From Chryseosolibacter sp044507775 (GTDB lineage Bacteria; Bacteroidota; Bacteroidia; Cytophagales; Cyclobacteriaceae): DNA of 64,000 nt. Location: contig JBIQIY010000025.1 in assembly GCA_044507775.1 (NCBI GenBank), forward strand, positions 1 through 64,000, given 5' to 3'. Below the pieces are notes generated by a model. That model was not told the DNA's origin. It saw nothing but the letters and a program-made list of their open reading frames with translations, and did not search any database. The translations under genes and the position numbers were made by a program. Shown in pieces: positions 23,038-31,651 of this stretch; the first letter of the stretch is position 1, and each line of letters begins with the position of its first letter.

Positions 23038-24603
23038 ATGAAAACCAGGACGCCTTCAGGGCTGAAAATGTTTTTCGCAATTGCATTGATCGCGCAGGCG
23101 TGCGCGCAATCGGGCTCAGACATTTCCGATCCATCGGAGGCCGTTGTCATTACGAAGGAGGAATTGCGCGATCGCATCAAAGGTGCGTGGGCAGCGCAAA
23201 CCATCGGCGTGACATTCGGGGCGCCCATTGAGTTTCAGTACAATTCCACCATGGTACAGGACAATCAACGGATCGAGTGGAATGATTCGTCTCTCGCCGT
23301 TCAATTCCGGAACAAGCCCGGAACGTACGACGACATTTACATGGATCTTACATTCATGCAGGTGATCGAGGACAATGGAATTAATGCGACCGCGGAGCAA
23401 TATGCCCAGGCTATCGGAGGCGCTACATACAAGCTTTGGTTTGCCAACCAGATGGCGCGCTACAACATCCAGAATGGACTGACGCCGCCACAATCGGGCC
23501 ATTGGTTGAATAATCCCTGTGCCGATGATATCGACTTTCAGATCGAAGCAGACTTCGCCGGATTGATGTCGCCGGGGATGATCAACTCAGCGGTCGATAT
23601 CTGCGACAAGGTAGGGCACATCATGAACTACGGGGATGGCTATTACGGTGGAGTTTTCATCGCATCGCTTTATGCAACCGCCCTGGTTTCGCACGGTACG
23701 GAAGGACTCGCTGAAATCGTCAAGACCGCGTTGAAGCCGATTCCGGCGGAGAGCAAGTTCTCGCAATGTATTCAGGACGTTGTCCAATGGCATGCTGAGG
23801 AGCCGGGCGACTGGAAAGCCACCTGGTACAAGGTAAACCGCAAATGGAGCACTGACACCGGGTCTCCACTCGGTATTTTCAAACCTTTCAACATTGACGC
23901 GAAGATCAATGCTGCCTGGGTTGTTCTGGGGTTACTTTACGGCAATGGCGACTTTACGCGCACCTTCGAGATTACGACACGTTGTGGCGATGACGCGGAC
24001 TGCAACCCGGCATCTGCCGGAGGTGTGCTGGCAGCCATCGTGGGTTATAAAGGAATCCCTGATTTCTGGAAGACCGGTTTGGAAGATGTTGCTGACATTC
24101 CCTTCATGGGAACATCGATTTCCCTGAATCAAGCGTATGATATTTCATACCGGCACGCAGAACAAATGATCGAAAAGAACGGCGGGGCCATACGGGAATC
24201 CGACGTGCTGATCAAACGCCAGATACCAGTAGAGATACCGTTGGAGGTGAGTTTCGAAGGCCATTACCCGGTCGACCAAATAAGTCCGGTCATTACAAAG
24301 GACGCCATATCGTTCGAGTTTGAGGGAATCGGCTTTGCATTGGTCAGCCCTCCGAACATCCGCGACTTCGGGGAGAGAAGCTATGTATTTGAAACGGAGA
24401 TGTACATCGACGGGAAGCTTGTCGAAAAAGTCAAACTGCCGACCGCCGAGAACAATCGGAGATTTACACCTTTTTGGAAATACCAGTTGCCAAAAGGCAA
24501 ACACCGGGTCGAAATAAAAGTGCTTAACCCGGTGGACTATGCGCAGCCGGAGATCCGGTATGCGATTATTTATGACGACAAACCCTATGAAGTGAAATTT
24601 TAA
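23038..24603 (+). CDS. Secreted ADP-ribosylglycohydrolase-family protein
   Basis: The 521-residue product has a signal peptide (about 1-23, with a possible lipid-attachment Cys at 22). It belongs to the DraG/ADP-ribosylglycohydrolase fold: the N-terminal metal ligands are in TYDDIYMDLTF (two Asp pairs) and the C-terminal signature is TTRCGDDADCNPASAGG, a variant of the usual GGDTDT. The family hydrolyses N- or O-glycosidic ADP-ribose or ribose bonds with magnesium. A secreted form points to release of ribose from an extracellular substrate. I chose ATG 23038 because the upstream TTG at 23020 adds a charged, non-signal N-terminus. Substrate is unknown. Confidence 0.85.
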   Translation: MKTRTPSGLKMFFAIALIAQACAQSGSDISDPSEAVVITKEELRDRIKGAWAAQTIGVTFGAPIEFQYNSTMVQDNQRIEWNDSSLAVQFRNKPGTYDDIYMDLTFMQVIEDNGINATAEQYAQAIGGATYKLWFANQMARYNIQNGLTPPQSGHWLNNPCADDIDFQIEADFAGLMSPGMINSAVDICDKVGHIMNYGDGYYGGVFIASLYATALVSHGTEGLAEIVKTALKPIPAESKFSQCIQDVVQWHAEEPGDWKATWYKVNRKWSTDTGSPLGIFKPFNIDAKINAAWVVLGLLYGNGDFTRTFEITTRCGDDADCNPASAGGVLAAIVGYKGIPDFWKTGLEDVADIPFMGTSISLNQAYDISYRHAEQMIEKNGGAIRESDVLIKRQIPVEIPLEVSFEGHYPVDQISPVITKDAISFEFEGIGFALVSPPNIRDFGERSYVFETEMYIDGKLVEKVKLPTAENNRRFTPFWKYQLPKGKHRVEIKVLNPVDYAQPEIRYAIIYDDKPYEVKF

Positions 24604-24614
24604 CCTTGAGAACT

Positions 24615-26258
24615 ATGACTTCCATTCGAAAAATCCTGATTCTGGCTGTACTCGTTGCCCCGATAGGTCTCGCCTTCGGTCAGAATCGCAATAAGAAAGC
24701 CAAAGCACCCAACGTCATTATGTTCCTGGTCGACGATCTGGGATGGAAGGACCTCAGTTGCTACGGCAGCGAGTTCTATGAGACTCCGAATGTTGACAAG
24801 CTTGCAAAGGAAGGCGTCCGTTTTACCAACGCCTATGCCGCCTGCCACGTTTGCTCCCCTACGCGGGCGAGTATCCTCTCCGGGAAATACCCCGCCCGCA
24901 TTAACCTCACGGACTGGCTACCCGGCCGCAATGATTTTGCGTACCAGAAGCTGAAGAATGTAGATGTGATTCAGCACATGCCGGATGAGGAGACTACATT
25001 GGCAGAGGCCCTGAAGGCGAAGGGATACGCGACGGCGATTTTCGGCAAGTGGCACCTGGGCGAGGCACCCTCCGATCCCACCAAGCACGGATTCGACATT
25101 CATGTTCCCTCCGAATGGAATAAGGGGTGGCCGTTGGCCTATAACACGCCGTTCAGGTTGCCCGGTTACGATGGAAATCCCGGTGAGTACCTGACGGACC
25201 GGCTTACGACCGATGCTCTCAAATACATCGAAGACAACCGCGAAAAACCCTTCTTTCTCTATTTGGCGCATTTTGCCGTGCACGACCCTATTCAGGGGCG
25301 AAAAGACCTGGTCGAAAAGTACAAAAAGAAGCTGGCCGCGATGCCGGAAAGCAGCAAGCCGCCCTACATTCTGGAAGGCAACCCGGATTCTGATCCGCTG
25401 ACGATAGAGGAGCGTGTGACATTGCTTGAAGATCCGGCCTACGCAGGCTTCAGCCAGCTGCCGCGTGGAACGGTGAAAGTCAAACAGCGCCAGGATAATG
25501 TCGAGTTCGCGGCCATGGTAGAGGCGATGGACGAAAGCCTCGGGCGCGTCATGGCGAAACTCAAGGAACTTGATATTGATGACAATACCATTGTGATCTT
25601 TTGTTCGGACAATGGCGGTATGGCGGCGGGAAATTTTGGTCGACCGAGCAAGTTTCTGAACCCTAAAACACCAGACGTGCATGTATCGACGTCCAACCTT
25701 CCGCTTCGCGGAGCAAAGGGCTGGCTGTACGAGGGAGGGATCCGCGTGGCGACTATCGTGAGATGGGCAGGAGTAAAATCGCCAGGGTCAGAGTCAGATG
25801 TTCCGATTATCAGTACCGATTTTTATCCCACAATCCTGGATATGCTCGGCCTGCCGAAACTGCCGAAACAACACGTGGACGGGAAGAGTTTTGTCCCGGT
25901 TCTGAAAGGGAAGGATGACCTCAACCGCGACGCGCTGTACTGGCACTTTCCACACTACAGCAACCACGGCATGCAGAGTCCCGGTGGAGCGGTCCGGTAC
26001 AAGAACTTCAAACTCATCGAGTATTACGAAAACGGAACGGTCCAGTTGTTCGACCTTGATAAAGATCTCGGCGAGCTGAACGACATCTCCAAAGAAAATC
26101 CGGAGAAGGTGAAAGAGCTGAAGGACATGCTTCATAAGTGGAGAGAGAGCGTGAACGCCAGGATGATGCCACCAAACCCGGACTATGTTGCGGGACGCGA
26201 GCCGTGGAAGGGATTTAATTACGATATTCCCCCCGGAGCGAAGAGCGGCAATCATTAG
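24615..26258 (+). CDS. Secreted sulfatase (type I, formylglycine-dependent)
   Basis: The 547-residue enzyme has a signal peptide (1-22, ending FGQ) and an alkaline-phosphatase-type fold. The metal-binding D40-D41 and the maturation motif CSPTRASILSG, with C80 converted to formylglycine, are intact. It hydrolyses sulfate esters on carbohydrates. It is the only sulfatase gene here, and no anaerobic or oxidative maturase gene is nearby. Family S1_16-like choline or sugar sulfatase is possible. The start ATG 24615 is 11 bases after the upstream stop; a TTG at 24606 adds nothing. A sulfated furanoside substrate is inferred from the neighbours. Confidence 0.9.
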   Translation: MTSIRKILILAVLVAPIGLAFGQNRNKKAKAPNVIMFLVDDLGWKDLSCYGSEFYETPNVDKLAKEGVRFTNAYAACHVCSPTRASILSGKYPARINLTDWLPGRNDFAYQKLKNVDVIQHMPDEETTLAEALKAKGYATAIFGKWHLGEAPSDPTKHGFDIHVPSEWNKGWPLAYNTPFRLPGYDGNPGEYLTDRLTTDALKYIEDNREKPFFLYLAHFAVHDPIQGRKDLVEKYKKKLAAMPESSKPPYILEGNPDSDPLTIEERVTLLEDPAYAGFSQLPRGTVKVKQRQDNVEFAAMVEAMDESLGRVMAKLKELDIDDNTIVIFCSDNGGMAAGNFGRPSKFLNPKTPDVHVSTSNLPLRGAKGWLYEGGIRVATIVRWAGVKSPGSESDVPIISTDFYPTILDMLGLPKLPKQHVDGKSFVPVLKGKDDLNRDALYWHFPHYSNHGMQSPGGAVRYKNFKLIEYYENGTVQLFDLDKDLGELNDISKENPEKVKELKDMLHKWRESVNARMMPPNPDYVAGREPWKGFNYDIPPGAKSGNH

Positions 26259-26259
26259 A

Positions 26260-26439
26260 GTTGTAAGTTGTAAGTTATAAGTTGTAAGTGGTGCGTGGGG
26301 TTCGTGGGCTATCTCATCTGTCTGGACGACCTGCCACTCACTACTCACCACTCACTACTCACCACTCACAACTCACTAATGACCAATGACTAATAGCTAA
26401 TGGCGACTGACGACTCACGTCTCACGTCTCACGACTCAC
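26260..26439. repeat. Heptanucleotide tandem arrays
   Basis: Two period-7 arrays lie between the sulfatase and transporter genes. The first is gttgtaa, gttgtaa, gttataa, gttgtaa (26260-26287). The second has fifteen consecutive heptamers at 26335-26439 that drift from CACTCAC/TACTCAC through TAATGAC to GACTCAC/GTCTCAC. The 47 bases between are not periodic. No gene is seen in this stretch. Confidence 0.85.
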
Positions 26440-26488
26440 GTTCAAATAGACCTAACAATAACAATAACCACCAACCAAACCCCATCCT

Positions 26489-27490
26489 ATGTTCATCGTC
26501 GAAGATTACTCGCTCGCTGTTATTTTCTGTTTCATCACCATGTTGTGTTGGGGTTCGTGGGGGAACACACAAAAGCTCGCCGGGAAGACATGGCGATACG
26601 AACTGTTCTATTGGGATTATGTAACGGGCATTCTCCTGCTGTCATTGATCTCCGCATTCACGCTGGGAAGCATCGGTGAAAGCGGACGTCCGTTTCTGGA
26701 GGACCTCGCGCAGGCAGACGGACGGAATATGTTGAGCGCGTTTTTCGGAGGCGTTGTATTCAATGCCGCGAATATACTGTTGTCGACGGCCATCGCCATC
26801 GCCGGGATGTCGGTTGCATTTCCCGTGGGAATAGGCATCGCGTTAGTGCTCGGAGTATTGGTGAATTACGTCGGCTCGCAAAAGGGGGATCCCTTTCTGC
26901 TGTTCCTCGGGGTCGCACTGATTACCCTCGCCATTATTGTCAACGCCTTCGCATACAAGCGCGCTACGGCGGGCAGTCAGAAAGTGTCCACGAAGGGGCT
27001 GGTGGTTTCAATCCTGGCGGGCGTATTGATGTCCTTCTTTTATCGCTTTGTTGCAGCGTCGATGGACCTGGAAAACTTTCAGGATCCCGCAGCGGGAAAG
27101 ATGACTCCTTACACAGCGGTGGTGATCTTCTCCGTGGGTATTTTTCTCAGTAACTTTATTTTCAATTCGATTCTATTCAAGAGACCCATCAGCGGCCCGC
27201 CGACCAGTTACTCTGAATATTTTCGCGGCGACTTCAAGACGCACATGGTGGGCGTTCTGGGCGGAATTATATGGGGTATCGGCAATTCGCTGAACCTTAT
27301 TGCCGCGGGAAAGGCAGGCGCAGCGATCTCCTATGGTTTGGGACAAGGTGCAACCCTCGTCGCGGCCTTCTGGGGCGTCTTCATCTGGAAAGAGTTTGCG
27401 AATTCGCCCAAGCCCGTGACGGGTCAACTCGCCGTCATGTTCCTTTTCTTCCTGGGAGGCATCGTTTCGATTATCATGGCTGGACAGTGA
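26489..27490 (+). CDS. GRP/DMT-type sugar transporter
   Basis: The 333-residue protein has ten hydrophobic segments of the drug/metabolite superfamily. It resembles the GRP (glucose/ribose porter) and RhaT groups: the first segment carries ITMLCWGSWGNTQKLAGK and the seventh-to-eighth loop has SYGLGQGATLVAAFWGVFIW, both characteristic. It would carry a monosaccharide, probably ribose, across the inner membrane for the ribokinase encoded upstream. It is separated from the sulfatase gene by the heptamer arrays but runs in the same direction, and may belong to the same operon. Confidence 0.85.
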   Translation: MFIVEDYSLAVIFCFITMLCWGSWGNTQKLAGKTWRYELFYWDYVTGILLLSLISAFTLGSIGESGRPFLEDLAQADGRNMLSAFFGGVVFNAANILLSTAIAIAGMSVAFPVGIGIALVLGVLVNYVGSQKGDPFLLFLGVALITLAIIVNAFAYKRATAGSQKVSTKGLVVSILAGVLMSFFYRFVAASMDLENFQDPAAGKMTPYTAVVIFSVGIFLSNFIFNSILFKRPISGPPTSYSEYFRGDFKTHMVGVLGGIIWGIGNSLNLIAAGKAGAAISYGLGQGATLVAAFWGVFIWKEFANSPKPVTGQLAVMFLFFLGGIVSIIMAGQ

Positions 27491-27561
27491 CAGAGATGAT
27501 CTGTCACTCCATTTGCCAGGCCTGAATGCCGGCGGTCCCGTTTCAAATCCCATCCGGACAC

Positions 27562-27591
27562 TTTATCCAATATACAGGAAACGTATATTTG
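27562..27591 (+). promoter_or_regulatory. Promoter of the LolA-like/FtsX operon
   Basis: TATATTTG (27584-27591) is a full match to TAnnTTTG, with TTTA (27562-27565) 18 bases upstream. It lies 20-30 bases before the likely start codons of the next gene (27612 or 27624). Confidence 0.65.
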
Positions 27592-27611
27592 CGGACACCC
27601 GTTATTACTGG

Positions 27612-28445
27612 ATGAAGCTTCAAATGAACAAAAAAGCCGCCCTGATCCCGGGCTCCGGAAGATCCTTCCCGGTGACCCGGATTCATTCACATCTCCGGCC
27701 GAAGGTGTGTCTGTTATGGGTCTTCATGATTGCCTGCACCGTCGCCTCCGGACAAAGCATGACTGCGAAAGAGATCATTCAAAAGGCCGATGAGCGCCTG
27801 CGTGGAAACTCGAGTTACGCCGAGTTGACAATGCAGATCATTCGTCCTGAATGGAAGCGCACCATGAGCATGAAAAGCTGGTCAAAAGGGTCTGAATATG
27901 CTCTTGTATATATCACTGCACCCGCCAAAGACAAGGGTACGGTATCGCTGAAGATCGGCAACGAGATGTGGAACTGGCTTCCTTCCATTGAGCGCAGTAT
28001 CAAGGTGTCGCCGTCGATGATGATGCAATCCTGGATGGGGTCGGATTTTACAAATGACGACCTGATCCGGCAATCGTCAATTGTTGAAGATTACAATCAC
28101 GGGTTGATGGGACAGGAAAAATTCCAGGACACCGATTGTTATATGATTGAGCTGATACCGAAGCCCGAGGCACCGGTTGTGTGGGGTAAGATCATCGCGT
28201 GGATCACCGTGAAAGATTACAACCAGCTGAAGGTAGAATACTACGATGAGGATGGTACACTCATCAATGTGATGACGGGTTATGATCTGAAGAACCTCGA
28301 CGGCCGGCTCTTGCCCACACGTTGGGAGATGGTCCCGGCTGATGAGGCCGGGCACAAGACGGTGATGACCTACAACAGCATCGATTTCAATATACCGCTT
28401 GACGATAGTTTTTTTTCGAAACAGAACATGAATCGCATACGGTAA
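27612..28445 (+). CDS. LolA-like outer-membrane lipoprotein-sorting protein
   Basis: The product has about 277 residues with a cleavable signal (ending VASGQ) and a LolA-like half-barrel of the COG2834 type: SYAELTMQIIRPEWKRTMSM, then ALVYITAPAKDKGTVSLKIG. Such periplasmic proteins carry lipid or lipoprotein between membranes. It is the first gene of a five-gene operon with two FtsX permeases, a LolD-like ATPase and an outer-membrane barrel. The start is ATG 27612 or 27624; the latter also suits. A cargo of lipoprotein or lipid is inferred from the neighbours. Confidence 0.82.
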   Translation: MKLQMNKKAALIPGSGRSFPVTRIHSHLRPKVCLLWVFMIACTVASGQSMTAKEIIQKADERLRGNSSYAELTMQIIRPEWKRTMSMKSWSKGSEYALVYITAPAKDKGTVSLKIGNEMWNWLPSIERSIKVSPSMMMQSWMGSDFTNDDLIRQSSIVEDYNHGLMGQEKFQDTDCYMIELIPKPEAPVVWGKIIAWITVKDYNQLKVEYYDEDGTLINVMTGYDLKNLDGRLLPTRWEMVPADEAGHKTVMTYNSIDFNIPLDDSFFSKQNMNRIR

Positions 28446-28476
28446 ATTTTAGTGGTCTGAAATCCTAAAGAATTAA

Positions 28477-29691
28477 ATGTTGGTTCAACTCGCCTGGCGC
28501 AACGTGTGGAGAAACAAACGAAGGACGATTATCACCGTATCCTCCATTTTCTTTGCGGTGCTGCTGGCGTTGTTCATGAGATCCATGCAACTGGGATCCT
28601 ATGCGAACATGATCAAAAACAGCGTCGAGCTGTATTCGGGGTATATACAGATCCACCGGGCCGGTTACTGGGATGACAAATCCATTAACAACATGATGGT
28701 TATAACGGATTCGCTTGAATCCGTCATCGAAGCTACACCGCACGTAGATTTTTACATTCCCCGCCTGGAGACGTTCGTCCTGGCGGCCTCGCGAGAGCTC
28801 TCGAAGGGGGTGGTTGTTATCGGAACATCACCTGAACAAGAGAACCGGATGACCAAACTCGCCAGCAAGGTAGTCGATGGCGAATATATCAAAGCCGACA
28901 CAAAAGGTGTTATGTTGTCGGAGGGGCTGGCGGACTACCTGCAGCTCCAGGTAAGCGACACCATCGTCATGATCGGCCAGGGATTTCACGGCGCAAATGC
29001 AGTCGACCAGTATCCCGTTACCGCCATTGTGCGATTTGCCAACCCGCAACAGAATGACAACACCATCTATGCGCCTATTGCGCTGATGCAGGAATTTACC
29101 AGCGCTCCTGATCTCAGCACCGCACTCGTGCTTTCTATCGATGATCTGAAGAAGCAGGACGCAATTAAGGAATATCTTAAGGCGAGTATCGGAAAACGAT
29201 ATGAGGTTATGGATTGGCAGGAGATGCAGCCGGAGTTGGTTCAGCTAATTCAGTCCGACAACGCAGGGGGCGTAATTCTGCTGGGGATTCTTTATATGGT
29301 AATCGCCTTCGGAATTTTTGGTACGGTGATGATGATGAGTATAGAGCGTCGAAGAGAATTCGGAGTCATGGTGGCCGTCGGTATGCAAAAAGGGACGCTG
29401 TCGCTCCTGGTGATTCTTGAGACGCTGATAATAGGATTGTTGGGATTGGCGATCTCGCTCGTCGCCGGAGTTCTTTTGTTGATTTACATGTACCATCACC
29501 CGATCCCCATGTCGGGCGACGCGGCGCTCGCCATGAAAGAGATGGGCATTGAACCGCTGTTGCCATTTTCTCTTGACCCCGTGATTTTCACCAGTCAGAT
29601 GCTGGCGATCATTATTATTGTTACAGTCTGTTTATTGTATCCGCTGGTAAACGTCGCGAGACTAAAACCGATCAACGCTTTACGACATTAA
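28477..29691 (+). CDS. FtsX-family ABC transporter permease 1
   Basis: A 404-residue permease with one N-terminal membrane helix (AWRNVWRNKRRTIITVSSIF), a large periplasmic domain (about 60-265) and three C-terminal helices with the FtsX-type segment MIAFGIFGTVMMMSIERRRE. The layout is that of LolC/LolE and MacB-type permeases, which work on substrates at the outer leaflet or in the periplasm. It follows the LolA-like gene by 31 bases and precedes a second permease of the same size. Confidence 0.9.
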   Translation: MLVQLAWRNVWRNKRRTIITVSSIFFAVLLALFMRSMQLGSYANMIKNSVELYSGYIQIHRAGYWDDKSINNMMVITDSLESVIEATPHVDFYIPRLETFVLAASRELSKGVVVIGTSPEQENRMTKLASKVVDGEYIKADTKGVMLSEGLADYLQLQVSDTIVMIGQGFHGANAVDQYPVTAIVRFANPQQNDNTIYAPIALMQEFTSAPDLSTALVLSIDDLKKQDAIKEYLKASIGKRYEVMDWQEMQPELVQLIQSDNAGGVILLGILYMVIAFGIFGTVMMMSIERRREFGVMVAVGMQKGTLSLLVILETLIIGLLGLAISLVAGVLLLIYMYHHPIPMSGDAALAMKEMGIEPLLPFSLDPVIFTSQMLAIIIIVTVCLLYPLVNVARLKPINALRH

Positions 29692-29700
29692 GATCCGCCT

Positions 29701-30918
29701 ATGATTGCTGCGATATCATGGAGAAACGTGTGGAGAAACCGACTGCGGAGTTTTGTTATCATTCTCGCCATTACGGCCGGCCTGACGGGCGGTATCTTTA
29801 CCGTTGCCATGCACAACGGCATGGTCGAGCAGAAACTTCGCACGGCAGTTGATACACAGACGGCGCACCTGCAGATTCACGCGCCAGTGTTCCAAAAGAA
29901 CCGGGACATTCGGCTTTACCTGAAAGATGCTGATAGGATTGGGGCTTCGTTAAGGGAAAAACCCGAAGTGAAGGCGGAAGCCCTGCGACTGGTCGCCACT
30001 GCTATGGCCGCGACGTCCTCCGCAAACGCGGGTGTGCAATTAAATGGCATTTATCCTGAAAAGGAAAAGCAGGTGAGCACGATATACGAGTCGATTGTTG
30101 AGGGCGACTATTTTGCGAGTTCAAAACGCAACCAGATTCTGATCAGTACACGCACTGCGGCGAAACTCAAGCTCGGAATCAACGGCAAAGTAGTGGTGAC
30201 CCTCCAGGATATCAACGGCGACATCGTTGGCGCAGCGTTTCGTGTAAGCGGCATTTTCCGGACGACGCATTCAGTCTTCGACGAAGCAAACGTATTCGTT
30301 CAAAAACAAGACCTCGAACGGATCCTCTCAATGCCGGGTATCGTGAACGAGATCGCCGTGCGCCTGCACGATATCGAAGCCGTCCCTAGCGTCCAAAACC
30401 AGTTGCAACATGAGTTTTCCTCAGACCGCGCCGAGATCCTGAGCTGGCGAGAGATTCAGCCCGAGCTCGCTTACATCAATGACGCTACCTGGCAGATAAA
30501 CTATTTGATCCTGGTCATTATCCTTCTCGCGCTCGCGTTCGGAATTCTGAATACCATGCTGATGGCCATTTTTGAGCGGGTGAAAGAGATCGGTGTGCTG
30601 ATGGCCGTCGGCATGAGCAAGGCGAGGATTTTCTGGATGATCATCCTGGAAACTGTCTTTCTTTCCCTCACGGGTGCCGCGGTGGGAATCGTGGTCAGCG
30701 CGTGGTTGGTGTATAGCACGGGCGCCTCTGGAATTGATCTTTCGATGGTCGCAGAAGGGCTTGAATCATTCGGACTCAGCAGCATGATCTATCCGTCCCT
30801 CGACCCTCGTTTTTACGGGATGTTGGCCATCATGGTGATCGTCGCGGCAATGCTTTCCGCACTGTATCCGGCAATCAAGGCGCTGAGGCTGAAGCCCGTC
30901 GAGGCGATACATGGGTAA
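29701..30918 (+). CDS. FtsX-family ABC transporter permease 2
   Basis: A 405-residue partner of the preceding permease, with the same topology: N-terminal helix (SWRNVWRNRLRSFVIILAIT), periplasmic domain, and three C-terminal helices with AFGILNTMLMAIFERVKEIG. The pair would form a heterodimer like LolC with LolE. It starts 9 bases after the first permease. Its stop codon is the first copy of a heptamer repeat array that leads to the ATPase gene. Confidence 0.9.
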   Translation: MIAAISWRNVWRNRLRSFVIILAITAGLTGGIFTVAMHNGMVEQKLRTAVDTQTAHLQIHAPVFQKNRDIRLYLKDADRIGASLREKPEVKAEALRLVATAMAATSSANAGVQLNGIYPEKEKQVSTIYESIVEGDYFASSKRNQILISTRTAAKLKLGINGKVVVTLQDINGDIVGAAFRVSGIFRTTHSVFDEANVFVQKQDLERILSMPGIVNEIAVRLHDIEAVPSVQNQLQHEFSSDRAEILSWREIQPELAYINDATWQINYLILVIILLALAFGILNTMLMAIFERVKEIGVLMAVGMSKARIFWMIILETVFLSLTGAAVGIVVSAWLVYSTGASGIDLSMVAEGLESFGLSSMIYPSLDPRFYGMLAIMVIVAAMLSALYPAIKALRLKPVEAIHG

Positions 30919-30956
30919 GTTGTAAGTTGTAAGTTGTAAGTTGTAAGTTATAAGTT
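30915..30956. repeat. Heptamer array gtaagtt between permease and ATPase genes
   Basis: Five copies of GTAAGTT and one ATAAGTT run without interruption, and the first copy contains the TAA stop codon of the permease gene. The same unit, in another phase, occurs at 26260-26287. Confidence 0.85.
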
Positions 30957-30964
30957 ATCGGGTT

Positions 30965-31639
30965 ATGGGTATTATTAGGGTGTCAGGGGTTAGTAAGGTT
31001 TATAATCCGGAGACGGTTCCGGTGCATGCGCTGACGGATGTGAATCTCGAGTTTGCGAGGGGCGAGTTCGCGGCCATTGTGGGTCCCTCGGGATGCGGCA
31101 AGACGACATTGTTGAATATGATTGGAGGCCTTGACACGCCGTCGACCGGAAAGGTACTCATTGATGGAACGGACCTTTCATCCCTGGGGTCACGGGAGCT
31201 AATTGACTTCCGGCTTCACAACATCGGCTTCGTCTTCCAGGACTACAGCCTCTTGCCGGTGCTTACCGCGCGCGAGAATACCGAGTTTATCATGCAACTG
31301 CAAAAACGCCCTAAGAAAGAGTATCGCCAAAGATCGACCACCCTGCTCAAAGAAGTCGGACTCGGCGACAGACTTGATTCATTTCCCAGAAAGTTATCCG
31401 GAGGCCAGCAACAGCGTGTAGCCGTCGCGAGAGCACTGGCGGCGAAACCCAAGTTTGTTTTGGCGGATGAGCCTACAGCCAATCTTGATTCGCATTCCAC
31501 CAGCGAGCTGCTGGACATCATGCTTAGAATGAATGATGAAGAGAACGTTACATTTATTTTTTCGACCCACGACCAGCGCGTGATCGACAAGGCAAGGCGT
31601 GTCATAAGACTGGAGGATGGAAAAGTAATTGCATCATAA
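30965..31639 (+). CDS. LolD-like ABC transporter ATPase
   Basis: The 224-residue ATPase has the Walker A motif GPSGCGKTT (residues 40-48), the signature LSGGQQQR, Walker B FVLADEPT and the switch His in STHDQR. Length and motifs match the LolD/MacB ATP-binding type that works with FtsX permeases. It begins 8 bases after the heptamer array and couples ATP hydrolysis to the two permeases. Confidence 0.93.
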   Translation: MGIIRVSGVSKVYNPETVPVHALTDVNLEFARGEFAAIVGPSGCGKTTLLNMIGGLDTPSTGKVLIDGTDLSSLGSRELIDFRLHNIGFVFQDYSLLPVLTARENTEFIMQLQKRPKKEYRQRSTTLLKEVGLGDRLDSFPRKLSGGQQQRVAVARALAAKPKFVLADEPTANLDSHSTSELLDIMLRMNDEENVTFIFSTHDQRVIDKARRVIRLEDGKVIAS

Positions 31640-31651
31640 CGTGAAAGCTGA

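Noticed and set aside
26335..26439. Heptamer array considered as a CRISPR array
   Set aside because: Units are 7 bases with no spacers and drift in sequence; no cas genes are present.
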